This document shows positions 1-7,936 of a stretch of 64,000 nt of DNA, piece after piece. Every line of letters starts with the position of its first letter. Within the stretch, counting starts at the first letter, position 1. The notes beneath the pieces are model-generated. The model made no database searches, was not told the DNA's origin, and worked only from the letters and a program-made list of their open reading frames with translations. The stretch comes from an uncultured Methylococcales bacterium (GTDB taxonomy: Bacteria; Pseudomonadota; Gammaproteobacteria; Methylococcales; Methylomonadaceae): NCBI GenBank assembly GCA_903902705.1, contig CAIUVX010000184.1, forward strand, positions 1 to 64,000, written 5' to 3'. The position numbers were made by a program, and so were the translations under genes.

Positions 1-26
1 AAACCTGCGAGCAACTGTGTTAAAAA

Positions 27-995
27 TCAAGCAAAACCTGCGAAATCTGGATTCCATTCTGACTGATTTTTAACCATTGAATTCAGTGTTACCAATAGCT
101 TTCTCATGCAGGCGGTGATGGCGACTTTTTCGAGTTTACCGCTGGCAATGAGTCGTTGGTAGAAGGTTTTAATGGGTTTGTTAAAGCGTTTCGCACTGAG
201 TATCGCCATGTATAGAGCGGAACGGATTAACGCCCTCCCGCCGAAGATGGTGCGTTTGCCTGTTTTTTTGCCGCTGTCTTTGCTGTAAGGGGCAACGCCG
301 ACTAACGCGGCGATTTCTTTGTTGGAAACCCTGCCCAGTTCTGGCAGCATGGACACCAGTGTCATGGCGTTGACGATGCCAATGCCGTTGACGGTGAGTA
401 AACGCGCTACTTTTTGTTTCAAGCCATCATCGTTATCAATGTCGGTCTGGATTTTCGCTTCAATAGTACGGATTTCTTCGTCAAGTTGTTTAATGACTCG
501 TTTAATGGAACGCACGGCATCCTTATCGTAAGCGGTGGCTTGATGCTGCTGTTCGATGGCTCTTTGTTCCACTACTTGATGACGGCGTTTGACGAGGGCT
601 TCGATGCGTTGTTTCACCTCTGAGCGTGGCTCGCGCAATTGCATCCGTCCTTTGGCATAAGCCGTTTCAGCATAATAACGAATCATGGTGGCATCGATAC
701 AATCATTTTTCGCATACGCCCCCATCGCGTTGGCAAAATCACGCACCCGTTTGGCGTTGACTACCGCCACTTTGATGTTTTCCGTCAATAAGAAACTGAC
801 TAACGGTTTTTCATAACCACCCGTCGCTTCCATCACAAAGCATAACGACTGTATGGGTCTGTTTTTAAGCAGCTTTTTAAAGGCGGATGCCTCATTTTTA
901 ATCGTCAGCACTTTTTCATTCGCAAACGCAATGTCTAGCTTGTCTTTTGCTACATCGACACCGACCATGATAATTTCTTCGCTATTTTCTGACAT
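27..995 (-). CDS. IS110-family transposase (DEDD/serine recombinase)
   Basis: This is the IS110-type transposase, which inserts and excises its element through an RNA-guided reaction. The N-terminal RuvC-like DEDD domain shows GVDVAKDKLDIA (first Asp about residue 14), then an EATGGYE motif, then KNDCIDA with the last acidic residues. A charged coiled region of about 60 residues follows. The C-terminal Transposase_20 domain has the helix-hairpin-helix stretch LTVNGIGIVNA and a DSGKKTGKR segment holding the presumed catalytic Ser. I place the start at 995, because AAGGTGA lies five bases upstream; the longer frame begins with a GTG inside that ribosome-binding site. The gene looks intact at 322 codons. 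Confidence 0.95.
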   Translation of the reverse strand: MSENSEEIIMVGVDVAKDKLDIAFANEKVLTIKNEASAFKKLLKNRPIQSLCFVMEATGGYEKPLVSFLLTENIKVAVVNAKRVRDFANAMGAYAKNDCIDATMIRYYAETAYAKGRMQLREPRSEVKQRIEALVKRRHQVVEQRAIEQQHQATAYDKDAVRSIKRVIKQLDEEIRTIEAKIQTDIDNDDGLKQKVARLLTVNGIGIVNAMTLVSMLPELGRVSNKEIAALVGVAPYSKDSGKKTGKRTIFGGRALIRSALYMAILSAKRFNKPIKTFYQRLIASGKLEKVAITACMRKLLVTLNSMVKNQSEWNPDFAGFA

Positions 996-1234
996 GATAT
1001 TCACCTTTTGTTCTCTTTCTTGTTAAATACGGAATCGCTTTGCGTTCCTCGCAACTGTTCGAGATGTAAAAAGTAAGGAAAGGCGACCTGCGCTCGCAGA
1101 CGGTTTTGTCTCTAAACCAAGGTTTTATCGGTCTGCCTTTCCTCTTTTCTATCAGGTATCCTAACCTAATAAAAAATCATTATGTTACTTTGCGTGTAAC
1201 ATACAAGGTTTTAAAAACCTCGCAGGTTTATCTG
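996..1234 (-). ncRNA. Candidate IS110 bridge-RNA region
   Basis: The non-coding end upstream of the transposase is dense in inverted repeats. AGGAAAGGC (1076-1084) pairs with GCCTTTCCT (1135-1143). Inside it CTGCG/CGCAG forms a hairpin at 1088-1099. ATGTTAC (1182-1188) pairs with GTAACAT (1196-1202). IS110-group elements are known to encode a structured bridge RNA in this end. The position and folding fit, but the RNA boundaries and the guide loops are not established here. Confidence 0.45.
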
Positions 1235-1252
1235 TAATCTTGTCTGCGTAAA

Positions 1253-2080
1253 CTAATAGCGTTTTCCAGTAGATAACAAATCATCGATATAATCTTTGGC
1301 AGGATAATGAAAATGCACTGGACCATCTGCCGCACCTTTCATAAACTGCTGCACCCATTCAGACGGTGAGTTATCAATTTGCTCAGGTGTGCCATGATCG
1401 ACCACTTTGCCGTTTGAAATAATATAAATGTAATCGGCAATTTGGGCGGTTTCTTGGACATCATGGGAGACGATAATGCTGGTCAAACCTAAGGCTTCAT
1501 TTAAGGCTTTGATGAGCAACACCAACACACCCATTGAAATTGGGTCTTGTCCTGTAAATGGTTCATCATACAAAATCATGGTTGGATCTAATGCAATCGC
1601 TCTTGCCATCGCTACCCGTCTTGCCATACCGCCTGATAATTCATTAGGCATCAACTGACTCGCACCCCTTAAACCGACTGCTTGTAATTTCATCAATACC
1701 AAAGAGCGAATCATGGATTCAGTCAAATGGGTATGCTCACGCAATGGAAACGCAACATTATCGTAGACGTTCATATCCGTGAGTAACGCGCCACTTTGAA
1801 ACAACATACCCATGCGTTTACGCAGTTCATATAATTCTGCACGGCGCAAACGGTGTACATTTTGACCATCAACCGTGATTGTGCCTTGTTCAGGAAATAA
1901 CTGCCCACCGATGAGTTTTAGTAGCGTGGTTTTACCCGTGCCACTGGGTCCCATGATAGCGGTGATTTTGCCGCGCTGAAAATCCAGAGAAATGTCATCA
2001 AATATTTTATTGTTACCGCGAGCAAAGGTTAAGTTACGAACGGTGACTAAATTGTTTTGAGAGGAATCGCTATTGTCCAT
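1253..2080 (-). CDS. mlaF: Phospholipid-transport ABC ATPase MlaF
   Basis: This is the cytoplasmic ATPase of the Mla system, which moves phospholipids between inner and outer membrane together with the MlaE permease and MlaD. Visible motifs are Walker A GPSGTGKT (44-51), a Q-loop Gln near 95, signature LSGGM (148-152), Walker B MILYDE (168-173) and the switch His in SHD near 205. The 275-residue length and the C-terminal tail after the ABC core fit MlaF. In relatives mlaE follows directly. Here the next thing downstream is the IS110 element, so mlaE, if present, lies beyond the window edge and may be uncoupled. An ATPase of a related organic-solvent-resistance system is the alternative reading. 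Confidence 0.88.
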   Translation of the reverse strand: MDNSDSSQNNLVTVRNLTFARGNNKIFDDISLDFQRGKITAIMGPSGTGKTTLLKLIGGQLFPEQGTITVDGQNVHRLRRAELYELRKRMGMLFQSGALLTDMNVYDNVAFPLREHTHLTESMIRSLVLMKLQAVGLRGASQLMPNELSGGMARRVAMARAIALDPTMILYDEPFTGQDPISMGVLVLLIKALNEALGLTSIIVSHDVQETAQIADYIYIISNGKVVDHGTPEQIDNSPSEWVQQFMKGAADGPVHFHYPAKDYIDDLLSTGKRY

Positions 2081-2148
2081 GTTGTGGTTGGCGTATTTAT
2101 TGCAAATCTGAATTGGCTATTTTCTATGACTACTCCCTCACAGTCAAT

Positions 2149-3156
2149 CTATTGTATTAATTCAGTATCATGCTTAAGTTTGGTCAAAATGTCATTAGCG
2201 TGCTTATCCGCACCCGATGGTAGTTGGTCAGATTGATGACCAATCCACGCGGCAATGTCTTGCCATGTGGTTTCTGCTTTCAAATCGCGTAATAATAAAT
2301 GATGACCGTTTGGATAAATCGCTACGGTTTTATTGGTTTTATCGGTAGAGAGAAAGGTTTGTAAAAAGGAGTAAGTCGGCTCTTTAGGAATAATGTCATC
2401 TTTTTCGCCATACAGCATTAAGGTATTTTCATGTAGCGAGCGGGCATTATCAAATGCACTATCCATCAAATCCGTTAGCCCATAAATCGCTTCCACTCGC
2501 GCCCCCTTAATCACCCAAGGATCATGCCATAAAGCGCGAAGCATTTTGATATTATCCGACGGGGTGACTTTTACGACCCCCTCACCTGTTAGCACCATCC
2601 AAGGCACACTGTGTGCTGCTACCCATAACAAGCTGGTTTGATACCACGGCATCGTCTCTCTTGCCCACAATGCAGGTGCAGCAAGAATAATACCATCAAC
2701 AGGCGGCATAGTCGCTTGCCCCATCGCACTAATAATCACCGCACCCCCCATACTTTCACCGAGTAAATACACAGGTATTTTAGGATAACGTTGCTTTAAC
2801 AGGCGCGTCAACACTTGCAAATCATCGATATAGGTTTCTTGACCTGCCCACAAACCACGATTAGGAGATGAACCAAAACCGCGTTGATCATAGGCAAAAC
2901 AAGCAATTCCTAAGTGGCTCAAATACTCGGCGGGCGTAGCAAAGAAAAAGCTATAATCATTAAAACCGTGTAATGCAATGAGTACCGCATTTACCTCCTT
3001 TTTAGGCAGCCAATGACGTAGCGGCAAGCTCGCGCCGTCTTCGGTAATAAAAGCTGACTCGCTGATTTTAGCCGCTTGATTTTTTTCCCCCATCGGATGA
3101 AGCGCGGGCATACAGCCACTGAGAGCAATAAATAGTAGTAATATCGACAATTTCAT
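2149..3156 (-). CDS. Lipoprotein alpha/beta hydrolase (lysophospholipase-like)
   Basis: Likely a lipid-anchored serine hydrolase of the monoacylglycerol-lipase/lysophospholipase group. Starting at 3156 gives MKLSILLLFIALSGC, a lipoprotein signal peptide with lipobox LSGC (Cys15); the longer frame from 3189 would bury it. The fold is marked by LHGFND (oxyanion region), YDQRGFGSS, the nucleophile elbow GESMGG (Ser about 135), an Asp in GEKDDIIP and a His in NGHHLL. It lies behind mlaF on the same strand with a 68-base gap. A lipid-related role next to a phospholipid transporter is plausible but inferred; the substrate is unknown. Confidence 0.82.
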   Translation of the reverse strand: MKLSILLLFIALSGCMPALHPMGEKNQAAKISESAFITEDGASLPLRHWLPKKEVNAVLIALHGFNDYSFFFATPAEYLSHLGIACFAYDQRGFGSSPNRGLWAGQETYIDDLQVLTRLLKQRYPKIPVYLLGESMGGAVIISAMGQATMPPVDGIILAAPALWARETMPWYQTSLLWVAAHSVPWMVLTGEGVVKVTPSDNIKMLRALWHDPWVIKGARVEAIYGLTDLMDSAFDNARSLHENTLMLYGEKDDIIPKEPTYSFLQTFLSTDKTNKTVAIYPNGHHLLLRDLKAETTWQDIAAWIGHQSDQLPSGADKHANDILTKLKHDTELIQ

Positions 3157-3228
3157 AGGCTTCAAGCTAGACGTTAAATATGTAATCATATATGAATACC
3201 CAACTTTTATTAGACTATTTCCTTAACT

Positions 3229-3942
3229 GTGGACAGCGAGAACGTGAAACGAACCCCCTTTTCTATTATCATCCCTGCCCTCAATGAAGCCGCCAGTATT
3301 CAAGGCTGTTTGCTTGCCTTGCAACCGTTGCGTGACCATGCTGAAATTATTGTAGTCGATGGTGGTAGTTGTGATAACACCATCGAATTAGCCGCAGCTT
3401 ACGCGGATAAAATCTTAAGCTCTGATCTAGGACGCGCCAGACAAATGAATCAGGGGGCGAAACAAGCGACAGGCGATATTTTAGTATTTCTACACGCTGA
3501 TACTGAACTGCCTGAGCAAGCTTTATCGCTGATTGAGCAAGTTATCAGCATCGAGCAAGTTTGGGGACGCTTTGACATTCAACTACGCGGCGAATCTGTC
3601 ATGCTTACAATCATCGCCTTTATGATGAATTGGCGTTCACGTTTAACGGGTATTGCGACAGGCGACCAAGTTTTATTTGTTCGTAAAACCGCTTTTACTG
3701 CCGTTGGTGGTTATCCTGACATCAGCTTGATGGAAGATATTGCCTTAAGCGGTGCATTAAAAAAAATCAGCTCACCCGTGTGTTTAACCGCCAAAGTCAA
3801 AAGCTCAGCGAGACGCTGGCAACAATACGGCATTTATAAAACAATATTATTGATGTGGAGTTTACGGTTAAGATACTGGTTGGGTGCAGACCCCCATTAT
3901 TTGGCTGAACTTTACCGCACAGGTTTATTATGGAAACGTTAA
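3229..3942 (+). CDS. TIGR04283-type family 2 glycosyltransferase
   Basis: A small GT2-fold transferase of the family named rSAM/selenodomain-associated transferase 2. It shows SIIIPALNEA at the start of the fold, VVDGGSCDNT, and FLHADTELP as the DxD-type metal site. Further on are the family stretch GIATGDQVLFVRK and SLMEDIALSGALKK. The start is GTG at 3229; a second GTG at 3244 is possible. It overlaps the next gene by 13 bases, the first link of a three-gene operon with 3930-4721 and 4721-5344. Family members often travel with the TIGR04282 transferase, as here; the acceptor is unknown. Confidence 0.85.
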   Translation: MDSENVKRTPFSIIIPALNEAASIQGCLLALQPLRDHAEIIVVDGGSCDNTIELAAAYADKILSSDLGRARQMNQGAKQATGDILVFLHADTELPEQALSLIEQVISIEQVWGRFDIQLRGESVMLTIIAFMMNWRSRLTGIATGDQVLFVRKTAFTAVGGYPDISLMEDIALSGALKKISSPVCLTAKVKSSARRWQQYGIYKTILLMWSLRLRYWLGADPHYLAELYRTGLLWKR

Positions 3943-4721
3943 TTCGCTTAAGCGTCGCGCTGGGTATTTTTGCTTTGATGATTAGCTGGGAAATACTTAG
4001 CCCGCGTAGAAATCAGCCACCCGACCGCAAACACCGATGGACGATTAATTTAGGTTTAGCGGCATTTAATATGCTCATTGTACGCGCTACTGTTGGTGGC
4101 TTAGCTTATCTTAGTGCGCTTTATGCGGGTACTCATGGAATCGGTTTATTAAATCTAGTCGCCGTACCGACAGGGTTAGCAATTATAGCCACCTTGTTAT
4201 TTTTGGATTTTGCGATTTATTGCCAACACATTATCGCCCATCGTTGGGCATGGTTATGGAGGTTACATCAAGTGCATCATACGGACGTGGCTTTTGATGC
4301 CAGTACCGCTGTGCGTTTTCATCCTCTGGAAATCATTATTTCTCTGTTGTATAAAGTGCTATGTATTTATTTGCTTGGCGCGAATCCAACAGCAGTGTTT
4401 ATCTTTGAAATTATACTCAATGGCGCGGCAACCTTTAATCACGCTAATGTCAATCTTCCTACCGCGCTGGATAAAATCATTCGCACGGTGTTAGTCACGC
4501 CTGATATGCACCGTATTCATCATTCCACTGACCCCAAAGAATTTAATAGCAATTATGGCTTTTGTTTGTCTTGCTGGGATCGGTGGTGTCGAACCTACAC
4601 AGCCGAACCCAAACAGCCACAAACTATCATGGATATTGGTTTAAAACCTTACCGTGAGCCGCAGGCATTGAGTTTTATCGCGCTATTATTATTGCCGTTT
4701 AAAGCCCCTCGCCGTTTGTAA
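3930..4721 (+). CDS. Fatty acid hydroxylase / sterol desaturase family protein
   Basis: An integral-membrane di-iron enzyme of the fatty acid hydroxylase superfamily (263 residues). Several hydrophobic helices surround the histidine clusters: HxxxH near CQHIIAHRWAW, LHQVHHTD, NHANVN and MHRIHHSTD. These are the expected iron ligands. The product is probably a hydroxylated or desaturated lipid, but the substrate cannot be read from sequence. It overlaps the gene before by 13 bases and the gene after by one base (TAATG), so translation is probably coupled with the two transferases. Confidence 0.86.
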   Translation: METLIRLSVALGIFALMISWEILSPRRNQPPDRKHRWTINLGLAAFNMLIVRATVGGLAYLSALYAGTHGIGLLNLVAVPTGLAIIATLLFLDFAIYCQHIIAHRWAWLWRLHQVHHTDVAFDASTAVRFHPLEIIISLLYKVLCIYLLGANPTAVFIFEIILNGAATFNHANVNLPTALDKIIRTVLVTPDMHRIHHSTDPKEFNSNYGFCLSCWDRWCRTYTAEPKQPQTIMDIGLKPYREPQALSFIALLLLPFKAPRRL

Positions 4722-5344
4722 TGGACTATTTATATCCTGATGCAGTGCTGTTGATTTTTTGCAAAGCCCCGATTGCTGGACAAGTGAAAACTCGTTTAAT
4801 CCCAACATTGACGGCTGAACAAGCGATGCAGCTACACAGTGAACTTAGCCTAAGTACACTACAACGAGCAACCCAACAACCATTATGCGCAGTGCAATTG
4901 TGGTGTACACCTACCACAGACCATGACTTTTTTATCAGTGCTGCGCACAACTATGGTCTCACCCGACAGTTGCAACAAGGTAGCGATTTGGGTGAACGAA
5001 TGAATCACGCGCTGTGTACAGCACTCAAGTCTTACCAACGAGCCGCGTTAATTGGTTGTGACTGCCCCTCATTAACTAGCCAAGATTTAGCCGATGCTAT
5101 TGGCGCGTTAAATGACAAAACCACCTCCGTATTCGCCCCCGCAGAAGATGGTGGTTATGTGCTAATAGGCTTGAATCGTCCACAACCTGAACTATTCACT
5201 AATATACCTTGGGGTAGTGAACAAGTAATGGCAGAAACCCGCGCTCGTTGTCAGCAACTGGGCATTATTTATCATGAGTTAGCTCTGCAATGGGATGTCG
5301 ATACGGATGAGGATTTAACGCGATATAGAAAGCTAAATCTATAA
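4721..5344 (+). CDS. TIGR04282-type transferase (DUF2064)
   Basis: A nucleotidyltransferase-like GT-A protein of the rSAM/selenodomain-associated transferase 1 family, 207 residues. Characteristic segments are FCKAPIAGQVKTRL near the N terminus, GSDLGERM, LIGCDCPSL with the metal-binding Asp, and APAEDGGYVLIG followed by WGSEQV. The C terminus WDVDTDEDL is also usual for the family. It closes the operon started at 3229. The reaction is not firmly known; the fold suggests transfer of a sugar or nucleotidyl group. Confidence 0.86.
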   Translation: MDYLYPDAVLLIFCKAPIAGQVKTRLIPTLTAEQAMQLHSELSLSTLQRATQQPLCAVQLWCTPTTDHDFFISAAHNYGLTRQLQQGSDLGERMNHALCTALKSYQRAALIGCDCPSLTSQDLADAIGALNDKTTSVFAPAEDGGYVLIGLNRPQPELFTNIPWGSEQVMAETRARCQQLGIIYHELALQWDVDTDEDLTRYRKLNL

Positions 5345-5446
5345 AAATTAACAGACAGCAAAAAAACCGCCTTTAGTTTTAATTGGCGTTTATAGAGAGG
5401 GTTATGACTCAAATTCAAGCGATGTTCCGTAGTGTTCCATAAAATA

Positions 5447-5474
5447 TTGACAAATTTATTTTTGCCAATATAAT
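5447..5474 (+). promoter_or_regulatory. Near-consensus sigma-70 promoter for the GTPase gene
   Basis: TTGACA at 5447-5452 and TATAAT at 5469-5474 are both perfect hexamers, 16 bases apart, 39 bases upstream of the start codon at 5514. A GAGAGGA ribosome-binding site (5503-5509) stands just before that ATG. Such a match predicts strong, probably constitutive transcription unless a repressor acts here. Confidence 0.75.
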
Positions 5475-5513
5475 CTAGCCATACTTTGGCACATCAATAA
5501 AAGAGAGGATAAC

Positions 5514-7742
5514 ATGGCTACATATACCGCTACTGCTAAACGCAATCAAGGTCGTCAATCGTTTGTTATAGAATTTCGCCATCCATTAATAACCGATAAC
5601 AATGGAAAAAAGGGACGCAAAGTTAGAAAAGGACTTGGAACAACAGATGAACAAGAAGCAAAAGAATTAGAAAATCAACTGAATCAACTTTTACAAGAAG
5701 AATCTTGGCACTCAATCGCGGCAGAAAGTCGTGCTAAAGAAAAGTTTGACGGTAGAATTGTCGAAATTTTCTATCGTGATATTTCTCCTTCTTCTGATAT
5801 ACCTCAAGAGTTACGAGAAAAGTATTTGCCTTTACCTACAGATAATCACAAGTCCATTTTATTAATGGGTGTATCTGGGGCAGGAAAAACAACTTTACTT
5901 CGTAAATTGATGGGAACAGATTCTAAAAAAGAGAGTTTTCCTGCAACCTCAGTTAATCGTACAACAACTTGTGAAACAGAAATAATTACAAGCACTAACT
6001 CTGAATATCAAGCAGTTGTCACATTTTTAAGTGAACATGAAACCCGCTTTGAAATTGAGCAAGCATTATTAAATGCCGCAGAACGTGCTATAGACAGCGA
6101 TGATGAAAAACGTATTGCCCAAGAATTACTCGAAAGTAAAGATATGCGCTTTCGTTTAAAGTATTTGCTGGGCGATTGGCTTATTAATGAAATCGAAGAG
6201 GAAGAAGATTTATTTTCTGATGATGAACAACAAGAAACCTTATCTGATGAAGATGATGAGGTTAGTGAGTCAGATAGTGAGACCTACTTTCAATTTTTAC
6301 AATCTATTGTTGGACGAATCAAAGAGCTATCTGCACAACAACGTCAAAAAGCAGAACAAGATTATTATCCTTTAAAGGATTGTTCCAGCAATGAACGCGA
6401 AGATTTACTAGAGTATATTTTAAGTGATGTTGAACAATCAAAAGAGTTTGCAGATATTGCTGATGATGTTTTAGAAGAAATTAAGGGAAAATTTCAATTA
6501 ATAAAAAATGGAGGTTTTGAGAAAAACACCACAGGATGGATTCGTGCTTGGCATTGTTCAATGCAAGATAGACAAGATTTTATTGTAGCTGTCAAACAAT
6601 TTTCTGGGATTCATTATAAATTTTGGGGACGGTTAATTACACCATTAGTTAATGGTATTCGTGTTCAAGGTGCATTCTTTCCTGAGTTTGTAAATGAAAA
6701 ATCCCAGTTCATTTTAATTGACACGGAAGGTTTAGGACACAAAGCGGGTACACAGGATTCAATTCCCGAACAATTAACAAAACGTTTTGTTGAAGTAGAT
6801 TCTATTTTGTTGGTTGATGATGCTGCTAAAGCAATGATGTCTTCAGAAAAAGCTCTCGAAGCAATTGCATCTTGTGGACAAACGCAAAAATTATGTGTTG
6901 CCTTTACCCACATGGATAATGTGAAAGGTGATAATCTTAAGTCTGTCACATCCAAAAAAGAACATATTTTTAATGGATTGAGAAATGTTCTTGAAGTTAA
7001 AGTTTCCAAGAGCATAGGACATGAAGTAGCTCATGCTATGCGTGAACATTTAGAGGCTAATACTTTCTACTTAGGATTTTTAAATCGTGGAGAAGAAAAT
7101 AAATTACAAGATAAGAAAGGCGATTTACCCAAGCTCTATAAAAAACTTGGCTTTTCTGTACCAAAAAACGCTGAAAAACGCTTAGATAGAGAACTAAATA
7201 CTAAGGAGCTTGAACTTGCCATACAAGCGGCAACGCAAGAGTTTAGATATAAGTGGCGGTCATTGTTAGGCATTTATGGGCTTCCGCGAGCAACTGCACC
7301 TAATCCTTTGCATTGGGCAACCGTCAAAGCTCTAACTCGTCGTTATGCTGAAAACTGGGGAGTAAATGGTCTTAATTCAAGTCCTATTGATGATGCTTGT
7401 ACCAGTTTGCGTAATGGACTTTCGCGTTTTCTGGAAGATGCTTTGATTGTGGAGGATATTGAAGAAAAAAATATTCTGGCTAATCAGATAAGAGCAAAAT
7501 TTAATCCCGAAATCACAAAATTAATTATCAAACGGTTGCTTATAGATGCTCAACCACAATGGCGAATCGCTTATAACTATAGTGGACGTGGTAGCACGCA
7601 TCCAAGAAAAATGGAGATAGAAGGAATTTATGACAAGCAAATTCCAATTCCTCAATATCCAAAGAGCAAGGAAGCAAAAGACTTGATTGGTGACATTGAA
7701 GATATTTTAAAGAAAATTACCGATAGCTTTGCAGAGGGGTAA
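5514..7742 (+). CDS. Large P-loop GTPase with Arm-DNA-binding-like N terminus, function unknown
   Basis: I do not recognise a named family for this 742-residue protein. Residues 1 to about 65 (basic strands, then GRKVRKGLGTTDEQEAKELE) resemble the Arm DNA-binding domain at the N terminus of tyrosine recombinases. A GTPase core follows: Walker A GVSGAGKTT (119-127), a threonine-rich SVNRTTTCETE stretch as probable switch I, DTEG (403-406) as G3, and FTHMD (464-468) as a G4-like motif. Between G1 and G3 lies a roughly 200-residue insertion with a very acidic run (226-256). The C-terminal third is helical, with no transmembrane segment. It stands alone, faces iscS convergently and has its own strong promoter. 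It could be a dynamin-like or septin/AIG1-like NTPase, possibly defensive; that is inference. Confidence 0.7.
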   Translation: MATYTATAKRNQGRQSFVIEFRHPLITDNNGKKGRKVRKGLGTTDEQEAKELENQLNQLLQEESWHSIAAESRAKEKFDGRIVEIFYRDISPSSDIPQELREKYLPLPTDNHKSILLMGVSGAGKTTLLRKLMGTDSKKESFPATSVNRTTTCETEIITSTNSEYQAVVTFLSEHETRFEIEQALLNAAERAIDSDDEKRIAQELLESKDMRFRLKYLLGDWLINEIEEEEDLFSDDEQQETLSDEDDEVSESDSETYFQFLQSIVGRIKELSAQQRQKAEQDYYPLKDCSSNEREDLLEYILSDVEQSKEFADIADDVLEEIKGKFQLIKNGGFEKNTTGWIRAWHCSMQDRQDFIVAVKQFSGIHYKFWGRLITPLVNGIRVQGAFFPEFVNEKSQFILIDTEGLGHKAGTQDSIPEQLTKRFVEVDSILLVDDAAKAMMSSEKALEAIASCGQTQKLCVAFTHMDNVKGDNLKSVTSKKEHIFNGLRNVLEVKVSKSIGHEVAHAMREHLEANTFYLGFLNRGEENKLQDKKGDLPKLYKKLGFSVPKNAEKRLDRELNTKELELAIQAATQEFRYKWRSLLGIYGLPRATAPNPLHWATVKALTRRYAENWGVNGLNSSPIDDACTSLRNGLSRFLEDALIVEDIEEKNILANQIRAKFNPEITKLIIKRLLIDAQPQWRIAYNYSGRGSTHPRKMEIEGIYDKQIPIPQYPKSKEAKDLIGDIEDILKKITDSFAEG

Positions 7743-7848
7743 CAAAACTTAGAATAAGTCGCCCAGAAGCGCAACGGAGTATGCACCCTGTCGCACTATT
7801 TTGAGCGAAACATCGTGCTGGTCGTTATGACCGAATTCAAACATTAGA

Positions 7849-7868
7849 GGCGGGTTGAATAACCCGCC
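7849..7868 (+). terminator. GC-rich hairpin after the GTPase gene
   Basis: GGCGGGTT (7849-7856) and AACCCGCC (7861-7868) form a perfect 8-bp stem with a four-base loop, followed by CCTTTCT. The T-run is weak. The hairpin lies between the convergent GTPase and iscS genes and probably ends the GTPase transcript. Confidence 0.5.
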
Positions 7869-7936
7869 CCTTTCTGGATAATCTTGTAAACTTTTAGGAC
7901 GGAGTGAATACGCCAGCCGATTTAGCGAGGTATCAC

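Larger units (their letters stand above)
1..1234 (-). mobile_element. IS110-family insertion sequence
   Basis: A DEDD transposase gene is followed by a very short non-coding end (1-26) and preceded by a long structured one (996 to about 1234). This asymmetry is typical of the IS110 group. Both outer ends carry the same short motif in opposite orientation: AAACCTGCGAG at 1-11 and AAACCTCGCAGGTTT at about 1216-1230. The element therefore seems to lie in or between copies of a small palindromic repeat. The outer limit at the left may lie outside the window, so the exact ends are uncertain. Confidence 0.8.
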
